64,000 nucleotides of DNA from Erinaceus europaeus (Eukaryota > Chordata > Mammalia > Eulipotyphla > Erinaceidae). Positions 44,609 through 58,460 of this stretch are shown here, one piece after another (the stretch's first letter is position 1; the number at the start of each line of letters is the position of its first letter). Under the pieces are notes generated by a model. It made no database searches. It was not told the DNA's origin and was given only the letters and a program-made list of their open reading frames with translations. The position numbers were made by a program, and so were the translations under genes. The stretch spans positions 80,061,118-80,125,117 of the forward strand of contig NC_080172.1 of NCBI RefSeq assembly GCF_950295315.1, in the 5' to 3' direction.

Positions 44609-44715
44609 TCCCTCTCCCTCTCTGTCTCCCTCTCCCTCTTTCTCTCAGAGCCGCCCTTTTTCCTCCCAATTTCTCCATTATCCAAAGCAAATAAACAAAA
44701 ATATTTTTAAAGTAA
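44400..44715 (+). mobile_element. Type B SINE carrying an antisense 5S rRNA fragment
   Basis: GGCTGGGCATGGTGCACCTGG head, then AGACCTGGGTTCA, then a foreign 39-bp piece, then AGACCTGGGCTCA and the rest of the SINE (TTCCCACCTGCAGTGCGAGAAGC). A long (TC)n run (44574-44645) lies in the pyrimidine section, with a CCAAAGCAAATAAACAAAA end. Confidence 0.85.
44459..44500 (-). pseudogene. 5S rRNA fragment (nt 1-42), antisense inside a SINE
   Basis: The minus strand from 44500 starts GTCTACAGTCATACTACCCT and continues GAACACGCCCGATCTCCTCT. This matches the first 42 nt of vertebrate 5S rRNA as I know it with five differences, four of them transitions. It begins exactly at 5S nucleotide 1 and stops at 42. 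TCA at 44459-44461 is shared with the SINE. It lacks the internal promoter boxes of a 5S gene, so it is not a functional gene. Confidence 0.83.
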
Positions 44716-44721
44716 GATTAA

Positions 44722-44770
44722 AAAAGGGGTCGGGTGGTGGCACACCTGATTGAGCACAGCATATTAGACC
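44722..44770 (+). mobile_element. Truncated type B SINE head
   Basis: GGGGTCGGGTGGTGGCACACCTG followed by AGCACAGCAT, then unrelated sequence and a (TG)n run. Only the first 50 bp are present. Confidence 0.7.
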
Positions 44771-44813
44771 TCAATCTAGTGTCTACAAATGTCAAGAGTA
44801 TAATATATGTATA

Positions 44814-44816
<3 letters not shown>

Positions 44817-44858
<42 letters not shown>
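44817..44858 (+). repeat. (TG)n microsatellite
   Basis: About 20 TG units after ATATGTATATGTA. Confidence 0.93.
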
Positions 44859-44861
<3 letters not shown>

Positions 44862-46023
44862 AAGAAAATCAGAAGCATGTTCCAAACTCACCAAAAAATA
44901 AAAAAAGGGAAACAAAATTCACCTAAACATATTTTCTGAGGAAATCAGTACAATATTCAGCTGTCAATCTAGAAAAACAACAAGGGAGCCACATTATCAA
45001 TAGGACAGGATAATAAAATTTCCAGCAGATGTTCAGGCAGGGCTCTAATTTTTACTGAACTCCCTTGGTAAGCATTTAATTTCTTTATCCTATGCAGGCT
45101 CAGCAAATTGTACTTCATCAAAACTGTATTGTGAAATAGTAATATTTCATATGATAACAAAACTCCATAGAATAACCTTTGTTATATTAAGAGCAACCAA
45201 ATTTCAAATGTCAATATTCTAAAGTTTAATATATTTTAAATAGATTGTTGAATTGGCATAATAAATTATAAGAAGGCTAATCTAAATTGGTGTGCTATGT
45301 CACACAAATAGATGGTATATATAATATTTTAACAGATAATTTAATAAAAGCTGTGGGGAAAAAAACGTGTTTATTATGAGTAACTTACTATAATTTTTAA
45401 CAAAGCATAGAAACTCATAAGATAATTATTCACTACAGCTTTTAATTACTAGAGACAATATAAGAAAACAAAAACTATAGAACTAAAATCATGTAAAATT
45501 CACATTGAAAATGACTCTATATAAACCCAAAGTGGCCATCAGTACTTGTCCTGGTGATCTGCACAAATATGTATTAAGTAGTCTTTGCACAAAGATTTTG
45601 ATGTATCTTCCATCAATAGAAATAAAATAGAGCTTCCTAAACTCTCTCATCATTATGTTTTATGTGCCAAATTTAATTTGAATTTGTTCATAACTCTCCT
45701 TTTGAAACAGTATCACAAATCTCCGAATTGATAGATGAAATTCAAATTAGAGGTTTCGAAGGAAGTTAGTTTCCACATTTATTTCTGTTGGTGGAGACTA
45801 ATAAAGACAACTGCTCCTAGGTTACCAACAGAGACAGCATCACAAATCAATGTATGTCGCCAACAGTAAAGACAGATATCTCTGATTTATCAGAATTCAA
45901 TTTTCGCAAGCAAGGAAACAAATAATTCAAAGGAGACTTTCCCCTACAATACTTCACTTGTATCTAATTAGCTACCTATTTCTGTTTACTTATAAAAATG
46001 TTTAACTAAGATAATGAATGCAG
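44859..46023. other. Single-copy intron sequence
   Basis: 45700-45960 has more balanced composition than its surroundings and could be conserved; no clear motif cluster. Confidence 0.35.
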
Positions 46024-46035
46024 TTATTAATTTCT

Positions 46036-46227
46036 TTTTTAAATTTTTATTTATTTGGATAGAGACAGAGAGAAACTGATAGTGGGATGAGGAGATAAGA
46101 GAGACACCTGCAGCACTGTTTCACCTCTTGTGAAGCTTTCCCCCTGCAAGTGGGGACTGGCGGCTTGAACCCTGGGCCTTGTGTATTGTAGCATGTGTGC
46201 TCAACTGGGTGCACCACTGCCCCACAA
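46036..46227 (-). mobile_element. Type B SINE
   Basis: Minus strand TGGGGCAGTGGTGCACCCAG head, CCCCACTTGCAGGGGGAAAGC, CTATCCAAATAAATAAAAA end. TTATTAATTTCT duplicated exactly at 46024-46035 and 46228-46239. Confidence 0.93.
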
Positions 46228-46239
46228 TTATTAATTTCT

Positions 46240-48089
<1,850 letters not shown>

Positions 48090-48540
48090 ATATGGGCAAC
48101 AAGAAGTCAGAAGGCCTAAATTCAATTTCCAGTAATCTCACTACTGTTTATGAGATTTTAGGAACACCACCTAACATGTCTGTGTCTTTTCTCCTCTACC
48201 ATTTTCAGTATAGCAGCAGGAATGCTGGCAGTTTAATTTCCTCCCTCATAGGGATATTGGAAAATGCTGGAGATCAAAAGCCACAGGGAGATCTCCCACT
48301 TGGAAAATGGGTAATACATCCATGTGCACAAGCAGATATTGTTCCTTCAGAAGCCAAGCACACAGACATTATACTGGTTAATTCAAAATCTCAGAATGGT
48401 TCTCAAAACTATGTATTTATCTGTGGTAACTGACTTTTAAACATGTTACCTTACATTATGTTCAATGAAAGTACTTAGGCAAAGTAATTGGCACACTGAA
48501 GCCTTGTAGGTGCTTTATAAGTAATGCTTCTCTTTTTGAG
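48090..48540 (+). mobile_element. Probable MIR / ancient SINE remnant
   Basis: AGAAGGCCTAAATTCAATTTCCAG, CTACTGTTTATGAGATTTTAGG and a downstream GGCACACTGAAGCCTTGTAGG stretch follow the MIR order. An open stretch of 140 codons (48011-48433, plus) crosses it and looks fortuitous. Confidence 0.45.
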
Positions 48541-49164
48541 AAAGTTATTAGAGTTTTGAGCTGGACTTTGTTTTGTAAAATCAGTCCCTCAGTCCCTCCC
48601 TCTCACCTCCCTCCCTTTCACTGTTTATCTCTGAAGGACAAATACTATTGGAAAATGTAAAAAAAAAAAAAAGTATTTTATTTCAGTCAAAATGGTTACT
48701 GAATGGACAGGGCTAGTTAATTTCAAAGTAAGAATTGCTTTCTCTTGTGAATCATCACTCAAAAGAAAAGTTATTTGAGCAGAACTTCAATTTTACAGGA
48801 GTGTGTCTTGTGTAGATAAAGATTGCAGTGACTTGCATAGAAATTATTTTTGGCCCTCTATCATTTATAATGCAAAGAAAACTTCAGTTAATATGTAAAA
48901 AGGCATCAAACTTGTCAACTGAAAGACTAATGCTTCCCTTGTAACTGCAAAAGGTACCTGATGGCATCGAAGCTTTAGCTGGGCAAAAGTCTTTTGCCAA
49001 TAATGTTCTTAGTTTCAAGAAACATTTCTAAATATTAAATACAATTTCTCCTCTCTTCAAAAGGGATTTTAATACAACTAACAGAAATATTTTAAAAGAC
49101 AAAAACTTTATTTTATTTTATAATGGAGGAAAGTGGGGAATAGTTTGAGCCATAATAATTTGAG

Positions 49165-49168
<4 letters not shown>
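48541..49168. other. Intron sequence
   Basis: CCCTCAGTCCCTCCCTCTCACC near 48590 is a pyrimidine-rich patch; nothing else assigned. Confidence 0.4.

Positions 49169-49221
<53 letters not shown>
49169..49221 (+). repeat. (GT)26 microsatellite
   Basis: Pure GT units followed by a decayed GTGCACATGTG stretch to about 49262. Confidence 0.93.
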
Positions 49222-49224
<3 letters not shown>

Positions 49225-49324
49225 CTGTGTACATGTGCACATGTGTACATGTGCATGTGTGTGAGTTTATAGGGATGAGAGAGAAAAATGCACCTAGAGA
49301 GTTTCTTTCATATGACTTGGAAAT

Positions 49325-49510
49325 TTCTTCATTAAGGGGTTAATGGTTTACAGTCGACAGTAAAATACAATAGTTTGAACATGGATAAAACGTCCATCTA
49401 ACAACACAACCCTCACTAGGTTCTCCTAGGCCATCATGTTCCAGGGCTTGAACCCTCCCTGCCTCCCACCCTCACCACAGAGTCTTCTACTTTGGTGCAA
49501 TAGAGATTGT
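49325..49510 (-). mobile_element. L1 3' end fragment
   Basis: Minus-strand GAGGGTTGTGTTGTTAGATG and TTCAAACTATTGTATTTTAC match the second 3' UTR type; diverged, and no duplication seen. Confidence 0.65.
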
Positions 49511-51116
49511 CTTACTACTGAACAATCATAATTTACAATGAATCAAGCAAATTTTGAGGTTTGGTAAATACTGAGGGAAAAAATAGAAACAATTTCCATA
49601 TATGAGCATCTTTAGAAACTTAAGACAACCCAAGTCTGATGCTGATAGCAGAAATACAGACAGCACCAAACTCTTTTATCCCATGAAATGAATAGCACTA
49701 TTCACTTTTTTTCTTTTTATGGTTTTGTACTATAATATCTAATCTCTCAGTCTTAGAGGTAAATTTTAGTTTGTTAATTTAATTATAAGTATATGTATTT
49801 TTAGGCAGCGGTCTACAGAGGAAGATATATGCAAGTGCTTTGATTTGTATTTCTTAGTGATGTAGTTTTATGTAAATAAAAGCATTGCTTTGAAATTCTT
49901 AAGAATGTTAATGATTCAGGAAAATGATTTAGACAAACTTTGCAAGATTTTTCTTAAGATTTAAATGAAAACACAAAGTAAAATAAGCCAAAGCAAACAA
50001 AAAATAAACACACAAAACTCTCAAATCCAATACACAATTTCTTATAAAATATATATTTCCTTTCAATGATAAAATACTATTGGTATATATTCAAGCAAGA
50101 AGCTCTGAAATATTTATTTGCAATAGGCAATATTTTCATACTATTCATACACAAGACTTTTTAATGTTATTATTTGTTTTATCTCTGAGACTTTTTTGTC
50201 ATGGTGTGGTCCTACAGCAACCTAGCCTATTCAGTCTCAAAGTACACTCACATTCTAATGTATTCCTGCCTTTTAGAAGTATAAAAGCTGGTTCCCCTCT
50301 GCACCCTTGCTCAGGGAACTCAAGCATCTCAAATTTCAGCTCTCACCACAGGGTAATTTTTCACAAATCCAGCTAGCAACCTCTGATCTCAGACTTCCAA
50401 GAGACTTCAAGCCCTTTGGAAGTGGATACTTTACTGTTAAATCAAACTCAAATCCTTAAAAATGTATCTCATCACATTCCCTTCTAAAGATTATACTATA
50501 TAGATATTAAATTTCAGGAAGTAGTATTTTTGCAATCATCCAATGGTTTTAGTAACATGTAAACCATCTACATGCTAAACAATGAGAATTTATCCCCAAT
50601 AATATTACTGCACAAAAGACTGTTACAATGACATCAGAAATTATAAAGAAAAAAAAATGACATGCATTGACATTAACGTGTTTACACTGTATTTAATGAA
50701 AAAAGAGTGGATTAACATTATAAATCTACACAATTCAATCCAATACACACATGTTATATATAATTTATATGAATAAATGATTAAGATAATTAGATATGAG
50801 TGTTAAGAGTCTTGACAATCTTTTCAATTGTTCTGTCTGTTAACCCACTAATCTCAAAAGAATAAATATTAGCATTCTAAAAGTTATCTATGAAAATTGT
50901 GATTTATATAACCTTTGTACTTTTCTTGTAAATAATGAACACAATTACTTTACATGGGAAAAACAGAATTAAAGGAGTTATATTAAAGTATTGAAAAAAA
51001 AAGAATGAAAATTCATCAAGTGAAGGTCAAGGTATAGACAGAATATTCTTTATTTTAATTCAAACACTGCCCTAAATCAATCCTGTCAATTTTATTAATG
51101 TATTTATTATATTTTA
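49511..51116. other. AT-rich intron sequence
   Basis: 1.6 kb without a recognised element. The 98-codon frame at 50080-50376 (plus) has no motif or splice context. Confidence 0.45.
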
Positions 51117-51215
51117 AGGATTTATTAATTTATTTATTAGAGCTGGAGAAATTGAGAGGGGAAGAGGAGATATGGAGGGGAGACAGACAGCTGTAGCACT
51201 GCATCAGCTTTCTTG
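51117..51215 (-). mobile_element. Partial type B SINE
   Basis: Only the 3' half is present: minus strand GCAGTGCTACAGCTGTCTGTC, then CCTCTCAATTTCTCCAGCTC and AATAAATAAATTAATAAATC. Confidence 0.7.
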
Positions 51216-51639
51216 TCTCTGTACACACAATTGGGTAAATAACTACCTACCACTATATTTTCTATGGATAAAATCAATTACTTATGGTTAGTTTAGAATT
51301 TTAGCAATCAAATAAGTCATCTACTTTAAAAGCTATTTTAAAGAAAAAAACACAAAAAACTAAGATATTAAGTGCAGAGTTAAGTCAGTAAATGGTAAAT
51401 CCACAATAAGATGTACTATTTCTGTTCTGTTGGCTAATCTTCCTAAAAATATAAAGATGCACTCCATACATTTGTCTGACGTGGTTGACTAAAATTTTAT
51501 TTGGAAAAAAAGTCTCGATCTCAGAGAATGTAATACTGGGCTGCATATGCTGGTTCTGTCTTCAAACAGATGTAAGCTCCTTGAGAATAGTGTCTATAAT
51601 TTATTTACTTTAGTAATTCCATTAATCTTTTTAATTAAT
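51216..51639. other. Intron sequence with possible L2 end
   Basis: GATGTAAGCTCCTTGAGAATAG at 51569-51590 matches the 'actgtaagctccatgaggg' phrase of L2 3' ends, so an L2 remnant is likely at 51545-51625. Confidence 0.4.
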
Positions 51640-51976
51640 TTATTTTTAATTTTAATTATTTATTTATTTTGCTTCCAGGGTAATTGCTGGGGCTTGATGC
51701 CTTCACTACGAATCCACTGCTCCTGGAGGCCATTTTCCCCATTTTGTTGCTCTTGTTATTGTTGTTATAGCTGTTGTTGCATAGGAAAGAGAGAAATCAA
51801 GAGAGAAGGGGAAGACAGAGAGGAAGAAAGAAAGATAGACACCTGCAGACCTGCTTAACTGCTTGTGAAGCGACCCCCTTGCAGGTGGGGTTCTGGGAGC
51901 TTGAACCGGATCCTTACTCTGGCCCTTGTGCTTTGCACCATGTGTGCTTAACCCGCTGTGCTACTGCCTAGCCCCC
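51640..51976 (-). mobile_element. Type A SINE (long 3' form)
   Basis: Minus strand AGGGGGCTAGGCAGTAGCACAGC head, GAAGCACAAGGGCC, GGAGCAGTGGATTCGTAGTG...AATTACCCTGGAAGC 3' extension. Confidence 0.9.
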
Positions 51977-52219
51977 TCCTAAAAAATATTTTTCCTTTCT
52001 TTCTTTCTATCTATGTGTGTGTAAGTATATACTCCATAAAATGCATTTTAATATTATATAATTTATATGTACTACTCTTAAAGAAAACGTTATCCTTATT
52101 ACAGGCAATGGTGAATAAAATAAAATCACTTTTCCACATGAAAATCCTTATATAAATAAATAAAAAATGAAACTAATTTCCAAATCTCCATTTTCCCCCT
52201 GGTTAAAGTTTTCTGCTTT

Positions 52220-52388
52220 TATAATTATTTTCTTTATTACTATACTTTTAGATAGAGAACCAGGAGGCATAGAGGTAGAAAGAAAGTGAAAGAGAACACA
52301 GTACTAAACTTCTCTTCAACGCAATGGTGGCAGGCTTGGCATCTGGATCCTGCACATGACAAAGCAAAGCAGCACCCTGCACAAGTGA
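52220..52388 (-). mobile_element. Type D SINE, old
   Basis: Minus strand GCAGGGTGCTGCTTTGCTTTG head region, GGATCCAGATGCCAAGCC, and a TCTATCTAAAAGTATAGTAAT end. Confidence 0.5.
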
Positions 52389-52539
52389 ATACATTTGAAC
52401 ATCATGGTGGTCTTTTACTGATTTATTTTTCCTTATTTGTCCTGTAAAAGTGAAGAACGCGTTTTCAAATGCAGGAACGGTTTATAATCAGGGCACCACC
52501 AGGATTTGTCCACAAGGGTTAACGATGAGACTACTACAG

Positions 52540-53188
52540 AAACAACTTCTAATGAAATATACAAAGCATAAAGACAAAAAATAATGGATGCAAACAATGA
52601 CACTCAATGATTAAACTGCTAAGAGAAAGTCCAGGCTCATCAGAAAAGGACAAGAGACTGGTACACTTAGTGACAGCCTCTTTGGCCACCACATCATCTG
52701 AGGCTCTACTCAGGGAATCTTAGAATTCCTCCACAGATGTGGTGAGTCTAAACCTCTAATAGACCCTTCTGTCCACCATCACTAGTCACTTCCATCAGGA
52801 ATATTAAGTACTCTTGTGGGCCCCTCTAGGACCTTTACCTCACTGTAGAGCAGCAATGATAGGAAGCGCTCCACTCTGAAGGGAAGCTGGACCAGCCTAC
52901 TCTGCCACTCAAGGAAAACCAGTCCTGAAAGGAATGCACCCAATGTGGTCTGTGAGCTCCAGACAAACAAAGACTCAGAGTTTACACAGAGTCATATGAT
53001 AAATATGAACATATATGGGCCCTGAATCAGATTGAAGTGGTAAACAGATGTATTTATATTTTCTCTTCAAGTTTGGGAGCTAATACTGCCCTAATCTAGT
53101 TTTTTAGTTCTATTCTCAACGCTGACTATATCTTCCCAGAAAATATTCTTAGTCTACCTCTGTTTTAACTATTAAGTTTCAGTTAAAA
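52540..53188 (+). mobile_element. L1 3' UTR block, isolated copy
   Basis: Parallel throughout to 54440-55100 (shared GACAAGAGACTG, TTGTGGGCCCC, AATATGGGCCCT..., TTTGGGAGCTA). No ORF in it is shared between the copies, so it is non-coding repeat DNA. It ends where a type A SINE was inserted at 53205. Confidence 0.65.
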
Positions 53189-53204
53189 ATTAAAAGTCAC
53201 CAGG

Positions 53205-53488
53205 GAGTCGGGAGGTAGCGCAGCAGGTTAAGTGCACATGGCACAAAGTGCAAGGGCCAGGTGTAAGGATCTTGGTTCGAGCCCCTGGCTCCCCACCTAC
53301 AGGGGAGTAGCTTCACAGGTGGTGAAGCAGATCTGCAGGTGTCTTTCTCTCCCCCTCTCTGTCTTCCCCTCCTCTCTCCATTTCTCTCTTTCCTATCCAA
53401 CAATGATGTCATCAATAACAACAATAATAATAATAACTACAACAATAAAACAAGGGCAACAAAAGGGATTAAATAATTTTTTTTTAAA
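53205..53488 (+). mobile_element. Type A SINE
   Basis: GGAGTCGGGAGGTAGCGCAGC head with GGTTCGAGCCCC B box. Flanks TTAAAAGTCACCA and TTAAAGTCACCA are a one-base-different duplication. It separates two L1 3' UTR blocks. Confidence 0.93.
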
Positions 53489-53514
53489 AAAATTAAAGTC
53501 ACCAAAGTAAAAAG

Positions 53515-55655
53515 TAAAAAATCTCTGGGTTGAGGGTGAGGGTGAATGTTTGGCTTCACTGGGATGGGTGTGGTGGAAATGGTGTTTATGTACATTCCTA
53601 TTAACTTGTAGTTATATAAACCACTATTTAATTAATATGGGAGGGGTAAAATATATATTGAATGTCTCAAATTTTTTAATTCACAGATCATAGGCTGAGT
53701 CTTTGAAATGTTGACTCTCTTAAATGCTTAGACCAGGGAGAACAGAAGCAACCGGTGGCATTACTCTATAAGGCAAAGCTATATACACATCATGTCAAAA
53801 GACATCAATTATGGTGATGTTGTGTATGATACAGCAAATCCTAACAAAGGGATTTTCAGAGTTAACCCAAATGCCAAATAATTTGATTACAGCAATAACT
53901 ATCTATTGCCTTCTTAAACGCTAAGATAGCAGGAACCTTCGACTTCCTCTATAGAGTCTATATTTCCCCCAGTTCTGGAACCTCTAGGGTGGGGCTCACT
54001 TTCCTGCATGTTTCTCTCAATTCTTACCAAATAATATTGCATCTGCTGATCCCAACCTAGTTAATGCAACAAGTACCCCTCAGCATGCTTCACTTCAGAC
54101 TGTGTCCAGAGACGTCAGACATGGAATGTCAACCTTGCATCCTCGTTACTTGGGTGAGACCTTCTTGGTCTCGTTACTTGGGTGAGAATCCTTTCATAGT
54201 ATTCTCTAATTCCATTTCAGGTGGTTCACTTCCTAACCAAGTCCCAAAACCTAGATATAGACCAGGTCCCATGGGATAGGGTATATTTTCACATGTATTC
54301 ATAAACTAGGGCAAAATATATACCTGAAAGTGAAAGTGCACAATAGTCTGCAGTGAGTCAGTATATGCAGCAAGCAAGTAGAAAGATCTAAAAAGAAACC
54401 ATAAAGTTCCTAATGGAATAGTCTCTATTTAGACATAGATACCCTCCTCATCTACTTCCTATTATAATTTCCTCACTCACTCCAAAGCTAACCTTATCAA
54501 AGTAAGGACTGCAAAAGCTGAATAAGGGCAAGAGACTGACAAACTTTAATGAAGACTCTTCAGTCACTATCAGGCCACCCCATCAGCTGGGGCCCTAGTC
54601 GGGGAGTCCTGAGATTCCCAAACAGACATGATGGGCCTAGATCTTTAATAGATCCCTCTCTCCATTTTTACCAGTCATCTCTATCAGGAACAACACAAAA
54701 GACCTCTTTGTGGGCCCCCATAGGACCTTGCCCTCAATGTGGATCAACAATGGTAGAGCATGTTCCATCCTCCTAAGGGAGGCTGGATAACATGCTCTAT
54801 CTTCCACCTGAGGAAGATGGGTCTTGAAAATGGGGCAGCTTGGAACATTCCTACTCATGACCATAGAACGTGAGCTCAGATCTACAGGGATGCAGAGGTC
54901 ACATAGGCTCCTAAGCTGAATATGGGCCCTAGATCACATCAAAACGATGGGGTTTACAATCAACAATATTTATACACCTTTCCCATATTTGGGAGCTACT
55001 CTCTTCCCTGATCCAGCTTTATGGTCCTTTTTCCAGCCATGCCATCATCTCTCCAGACAATAACTTAGATCCACCTACATATCAGATGTCAGACTCAGGA
55101 AAAAACAAGCAAACAAACAAAAAAATCAGTATAGTCATGGGCTCTTTGGAATATAACTAAAATAGGATTACTATCTACAAAACAGAGACCCCCCCCCCCA
55201 ACTCTTCATCTGAACTATTCTAGCCTTTAGGTTCATAATTAGTCAACATTTTATTTTTTTGGCTCTATATGTTAACTTTTTTTTTTTCAGCCACCAGGTT
55301 CCAGATGTTAACATAATGCCAGCCAGACTTCCCCAGACAGATGACCCCACCAATATGTCCTGGAGTCCTGCTTCCCCAGAACCCTACCCCACTAGGGAAA
55401 GAGAGAGACAGGCTGGGAGTATGGATTGACCTGCCCACGCCCAAGCTCAGCGGGGCATCAATTACAGAAGCCAGACCTTCCACCTTCTGCACTCCATAAT
55501 GACCCTGGGTCCATACAGAGGGATAAAGAATAGGAAAGCTATCAGGGGAGGGAATGGGATACAGATTTCTGGTGGTGTGAATTGTGTGAAGTTGTACCCC
55601 TCTTATCCTATGTTTTTTGTCAGTGTTTCCTTTTCATAAATACAAATTTAAAAAA
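53515..55655 (+). mobile_element. Long L1 3' UTR
   Basis: 53515-54355 follows the intact L1 3' UTR from 17690 to about 18500 (GGTGTTTATGTACATTCCTA, AAAGGGATTTTCAGAGTTAACC). 55160-55655 follows its last 480 bp. About 800 bp between (54360-55155) has no counterpart in the intact L1: there the GCAGTGAGT and ACCTCCCCAAC halves are joined directly. Confidence 0.75.
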
Positions 55656-55659
55656 ATAA

Positions 55660-56200
55660 AAGTCATGGGCCTCTACAAACATACCTAAAATATACTTCCT
55701 AGTTGCTTACCACGCTAAAATCCTTATTCTCACTGGCTCTATTCTTACCTCCTGTTTCCTGTTTATTAAACATTTTGTCCTCCTTCATATCTTAATTGCC
55801 CTTCAGACACCAAGTTGCAAATGCTACTATGATTCCATCCTGAACTCCATAGGCAGACAACCTCACCAATGTGTCCCAGAACATCACCTCTCCAAAGCCC
55901 TAGACCAAACTATGGACGAATAGAAACAGGTTAGGATTGTGGAACAACTTGCTAACTAACACCCATGTCCCGCAGACAACCAATTCAAGAAGCCAGACCT
56001 CCTACCTTCTGCACCCCAAAAAGAATTTTGGTCGATACTCCTAGGAGAGAAATGTTAGGGGAAGATGATTAGAGGACTCTGAAACCCAATTCCATCAGGA
56101 TCCAGAAACAGAAAAGGAAAACAGGAGGAACATTCAGAAGTAGTAATAGCTGTGACTTGGATTGGTAGTGAAAGCATGACCATAGGGAGAAAAAAAAAGG
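55660..56200 (+). mobile_element. L1 3' UTR fragment, long form
   Basis: Shares AAACCCAATTCCATCAGG, AACAGGAGGAACATTCAGAAG and CCTCACCAATGTGTCCCAG with the minus-strand copy at 38591-39560. It directly follows another L1 3' end in the same orientation. Confidence 0.65.
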
Positions 56201-56264
56201 AAACTTTTCCCCCTTATTAACAATTTTATTCTATTCTCTACTTATTTTCTTACACATATGTGCC

Positions 56265-56335
56265 TCCTACTTTATTTTCAGCATTTAGCATAAGACTTGG
56301 CAGAACGATGATAAGAATACTTGTTAAATGAATCA
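56265..56335 (+). mobile_element. Probable L2/MIR 3' end
   Basis: GCATTTAGCATAAGACTTGGC then ATACTTGTTAAATGAATCAG resembles the shared 'agcacagtgcctggc ... tgttgaatgaat' terminus. Confidence 0.45.
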
Positions 56336-56339
56336 GACC

Positions 56340-57419
56340 AGACCTTGAGTACTTGGTCTCTTGTTTACATCCATTCTCAGTAAGATGATCCATTTAGATG
56401 AAATAGTAATCAACTATTCTACATTCATAAAAGTCCATAATTCTATCAAACACATTGAGATTAACAGTTAACTCTCACCTCTGGAACTGTTGGACTTAGC
56501 AAAGGCTCTCAAAAGAGCCATCTAGTGGGAATAATAAATAACTGCTCTGGGTAATTAAGTGACTATGTAAATATCTGCATTCTATAAACTGAATCACTTA
56601 AAGTGGCATATAAAAATCACCCATGTCACAATTTTTTCAGGGTTCAACTCAAAACAAAGCATTTTTTTCTGGCCTCCACAATCTTCAACCCCCATATTAA
56701 AATGTATTCCTTTGACTGCAAGTAACAAAAATAGCTAAAGTGATTATTCTAAAGCTACAAAATAATCACATGCTATTAAGGCAGAAATGCAGCAGGCCTC
56801 TGGGAAAGAGTGGAGATGGAGGCAGTATGTTATGTAGGAGGACTTGTTCCCTCTCTCCTCTTCTGTGTGCAGCCAGTTTATTCATCTACCTCTGTCAAGT
56901 AGCTTCTTTTGTTTCTTTATCCAGAATGGGTGAAAATTTCTAGATATTTTTAACATTACATGTTCATATATATGGAGAGTTTTAAGAATTCCAAAGTATT
57001 GGTCAGAACAGATTTCACATTCATTACATCAGAATCAGTCTGAGTAGGACTCAAGTAGTAGTGTTCTATTTTTTGTTTTGTTTTGTTTTGTTTTTAAGAG
57101 TCCCTTCAAGGAATTGCACCATACATCCAACACTGAGAATCACTACTTTAGTCCTATGAATACTCCTCTTAATTCCTAATCCTCAAGTGTGACATAAAAT
57201 TTTGGCCACATTTTAACAATCAAACAAACATGATCTATTATTACCATGATCTATTATCGCCAGCTGTGAAGATACTTTAAAATGTGTTCAAATGCCTTAT
57301 CTACTTTTAAGGTATCAACTTTAACAACCACAAGTATATTGTCCAACTGTCAAGACCTATTATTAAAAAATAGGACACTAACTTTATTTTCAAAACAAAC
57401 AAGGCATTTGCTTGTTCAC
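56340..57419. other. Intron sequence
   Basis: (TTTTG)n at 57072-57093 is the only simple repeat; no element assigned. Confidence 0.4.
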
Positions 57420-57615
57420 AAATAACATTTATGCCAGACCCAATGATAGGTATGTTGCTCTTATTCTCACTTTTTGATCACAGCTATTACACAGCTATTC
57501 AAGTTAGGCATTAATCTCTTACCGAAAACAAAAAAGTAAGCAACCTGTCCAAAAATAACAGCTGGTAAGTGACAAAGCAGGACCTGACATAAGAATGTAT
57601 ACTTACTACATTATA
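57420..57615 (-). mobile_element. Probable MIR
   Basis: TATGCCAGACCCAATGATAGG, AAGCAACCTGTCCAAAAATAAC, AGCTGGTAAGTGACAAAGC and GGACCTGACAT follow the complement of the MIR consensus ('cttgcccaaggtcacacagctagtaag'). Confidence 0.6.
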
Positions 57616-58079
57616 TCAAGTTGCCCATAGTTATATAAGCATTACTTTTCCTAAACCACTAGTGGTCTCAGAATAGGAAATTGACCTGAAAATTATGACA
57701 GTACAATAGAACATTCACATAAATAAGTACTCACAGATACTTTGAAAAAGCTATTATGAAAATTAAAAAACTCATATATATATTTATTTAAGTATTAATA
57801 AGATAATCACACTATTCTTACACAAGAAACAAAATAAAAACAAATAAAACATTAGAGCATAATGTTTTATGATTTTATTACTTTTTTTTTTTTACTAGAA
57901 CACTGATATTCTTCTAATATACCTGTCTTGGTCATGGAATTATAGATAGAAATTTGCATGCATAATAGTTATGTTGGGGGAAAGCAAATCACATCATAAT
58001 TAAGTAATCCAACTACATTTTTGCTAATTTGCTTACTAGAAGGATTTTTTTAAAGCACTGTTAAAAGTTTTTTTTTTAA
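57616..58079. other. AT-rich intron sequence
   Basis: Nothing recognised before the candidate conserved stretch. Confidence 0.4.
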
Positions 58080-58460
58080 TGTAACTATTGGTAATGGAAT
58101 ATTTGTGAAGAAAAATATGCACCACTATATTCCATCCAATTTAGTGTCATCAAACAGATTCCACTTACTCTATTTATATTCCACTGTGATCTAGCTGCAC
58201 TGGCCCCTATCTTGGGGTACAGCTGCATTAGAAGTCTTCATTCTGAGATTATTTTAAAGCAAAGAATAAATAACATTGTCTAGCTACCTGTGGCTAGATT
58301 AATTTATAGGGTGGATTAATGCATTAATTAACTCCAGCTCAGTTACTTTGCCCTTTGAAAAAATATCTTTTGAAAGAAAAACTTGTACAGCAGAAATTAA
58401 TTTGGATTAGCTGCTTCCACATGGTGTAAAAGCCTATATACAGTGGTTACAATTGTAACA
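58080..58460. promoter_or_regulatory. Candidate conserved element with homeodomain palindrome
   Basis: Repeat-free. Contains the perfect palindrome ATTAATGCATTAAT (58315-58328) continuing into TAATTAAC, with GGATTA cores nearby and CAGCTG-type sites. Function is inferred. Confidence 0.3.

Noticed and set aside
44817..44858. CRISPR-like or tandem array
   Set aside because: Pure TG microsatellite, with no spacer structure; likewise the other TG runs.
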